This document shows positions 63,232-64,000 of a stretch of 64,000 nt of DNA, piece by piece. The notes below the pieces were generated by a model. It worked only from the letters and a program-made list of their open reading frames with translations. It was not told the DNA's origin and did no database searches. Position 1 is the first letter of the stretch; every line of letters begins with the position of its first letter. Origin of the DNA: DYJB01 sp963777165 (GTDB taxonomy: Bacteria > Chloroflexota > Anaerolineae > Anaerolineales > E44-bin32); assembly GCA_963777165.1 (NCBI GenBank), contig CAVZPO010000021.1, positions 148,275 to 212,274 of the forward strand, read 5' to 3'. Both the position numbers and the translations under genes were made by a program.

Positions 63232-63249
63232 TATCATCGTATAGTGATA
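63232..63249. promoter_or_regulatory. candidate operator of the CmtR-like repressor
   Basis: TATCA and TGATA face each other across 8 nt in an AT-rich patch just upstream of the repressor gene, strikingly AT-rich for this genome. TTGTAA and ACATAT on the minus strand with 17-nt spacing overlap it and may be the promoter. Confidence 0.5.
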
Positions 63250-63792
63250 TTACAACACATATCGAGAGATGGCAAGGCTTTGCTGCGTGTGGGGCGGACC
63301 GGGGCCAAGCTCGGGCAGCCGGCTCAGGGCACAGGCTGGGCTCTGGAAGAGAACGTGGTATCCATTCCTTGGAGGGCGGTCAGGTTGCCGAGGCATGGGA
63401 GCGCATGCCAGATCGGTCTGAGCTCTCGGATCGATACGACCGGGACTTGGCAGGCGCGAAGATGACTATGGAGCCTGCACGTGCTCTTCCCACCCTTGCC
63501 CCACCCTCGCCTTCCCTAGACGCCCCGCGCCAGGGGAAGGTTTTCCGGCATTGCCCTCGGAGGATCACGAGCCGGGGTGTAACTGCAGGACTTCTGGCTG
63601 TCGCGCATACGGACATCCGCGTGGGAGTGGTCCCTTCCGGCCGACGGACCGAGCAGCCAGTGATGGTTCTGCATTACCGAGACAGCCTGAAGGCACTCAG
63701 GAAGCGCCAATGCCCGGCGTTGCAGATTGGCTGGGGCGTTGCAGCGAGGGTTTGATTTCGCGTCGGCAGAAAGCTTCCCCGTCACACTCCGG
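63250..63792. other. non-coding gap
   Basis: About 540 nt without a recognised gene on either strand; only short frames lacking ribosome sites. Confidence 0.45.
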
Positions 63793-64000
63793 CTACTCGC
63801 CGTCGTCGGCATCGCTCAAAGCGTAGCTGACGGCCTCCTGGATGGTCATTCTTTGGCCGGCTCCCCAGGCCGCATGGAATTCTTCTGCGCTCAGCGACCG
63901 GCAAACCACTTCCCGGAAGAGCTGGATCTCGGGCTGATCAGCGGGTTGCTGAGCGACTCCCATGGTTTCAAGTTGAATATCACTGGCGCCCAGCAGGCGG
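63793..64000 (-). CDS. C-terminus of a large ATPase/LuxR-type regulator (partial)
   Basis: The last 69 codons of a gene running off the window read RLLGASDIQLETMGV at the edge, then EIQLFREVVCRSLSAEEFHA, AWGAGQRMTIQEAVSYALSD and a stop at 63795-63793. The pattern AAWxxGxxMTxxEAVxYAL is the C-terminal end of the large AAA/NB-ARC-TPR regulators (COG3903/LuxR or AfsR-like) common in Chloroflexota and actinobacteria. Only this tail is visible, so the DNA-binding and ATPase parts cannot be judged. Confidence 0.7.
   Translation of the reverse strand, partial: RLLGASDIQLETMGVAQQPADQPEIQLFREVVCRSLSAEEFHAAWGAGQRMTIQEAVSYALSDADDGE

Noticed and set aside
1..64000. CRISPR arrays, prophage or insertion sequences
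   Set aside because: No regularly spaced identical repeats with unique spacers, no transposase, integrase or phage structural genes were found. The heptad arrays lack spacers and fixed repeats.

Overview
The window is GC-rich chromosomal DNA that reads like a Chloroflexota (Anaerolineae-type) bacterium, probably a metagenome-assembled genome. That placement is inference from the gene mix: a DUF4388/COG2229 GTPase/V4R signalling cluster, short-form glucan phosphorylase, YjbQ, paired DUF2179 membrane proteins, an octaheme HAO-like cytochrome and many lipoproteins. No rRNA, ribosomal-protein or other taxonomic marker is present. Nearly all of the sequence is ordinary tightly packed coding DNA. 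No prophage, insertion sequence or CRISPR array was seen.

Layout. 0.3-4.5 kb: an IMP dehydrogenase-like gene, a HEAT-like protein, Mpg DNA glycosylase and FabI. 4.5-8.4 kb: a membrane diguanylate cyclase, a heptad-repeat element, YjbQ, a PIG-L deacetylase and a methyltransferase (the last two frameshifted), then rubrerythrin. 8.6-12 kb: glucan phosphorylase and two tandem DUF2179-type membrane proteins. 12-17.3 kb: a signalling run of DUF4388 protein, small GTPase, V4R protein, REC plus degenerate GGDEF, histidine kinase and single-domain response regulator. 17.3-21.8 kb: membrane proteins, including two convergent GT39-like glycosyltransferases. 22.3-27.5 kb: a TPP riboswitch followed by thiN-thiB-thiP-thiQ-DUF402. 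27.6-29.7 kb: small membrane proteins, then a tRNA-Asn with a consensus promoter. 30.4-36.6 kb: an envelope thiol/methionine-redox cluster (CcdA, two TlpA-like lipoproteins, an OmpR/HAMP two-component pair, MsrP, MsrQ). 36.6-40 kb: a second heptad-repeat element, two GT2 glycosyltransferases and a lipoprotein serpin. 40.4-49.5 kb: a complete Kdp potassium system on the minus strand (31-aa ORF, kdpF, A, B, a DUF4118-GAF protein, C, D, E). 50-54 kb: membrane proteins, an HAO-like octaheme cytochrome c with a multi-pass partner, and a DCC oxidoreductase. 54-58.5 kb: a MacB/LolD-type ABC system with a secreted Gly-rich protein and a Yip1 protein. 58.5-64 kb: short-form 6-phosphogluconate dehydrogenase, a PsbP-like lipoprotein candidate, a CmtR-like sensor with a metal P-type ATPase, and the C-terminus of a large regulator cut by the window edge.

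Two general features matter for any reader. First, eleven genes carry one apparent single-base frameshift each, several in short homopolymers, and the flanking reading frames are well conserved. Residual assembly indels are the simplest explanation, so these genes are listed as single loci spanning both frames. Second, two intergenic regions 31 kb apart consist of period-7 repeats flanking cores that share a 13-mer. They look like copies of one dispersed repeat family and are the most unusual non-coding signal here.
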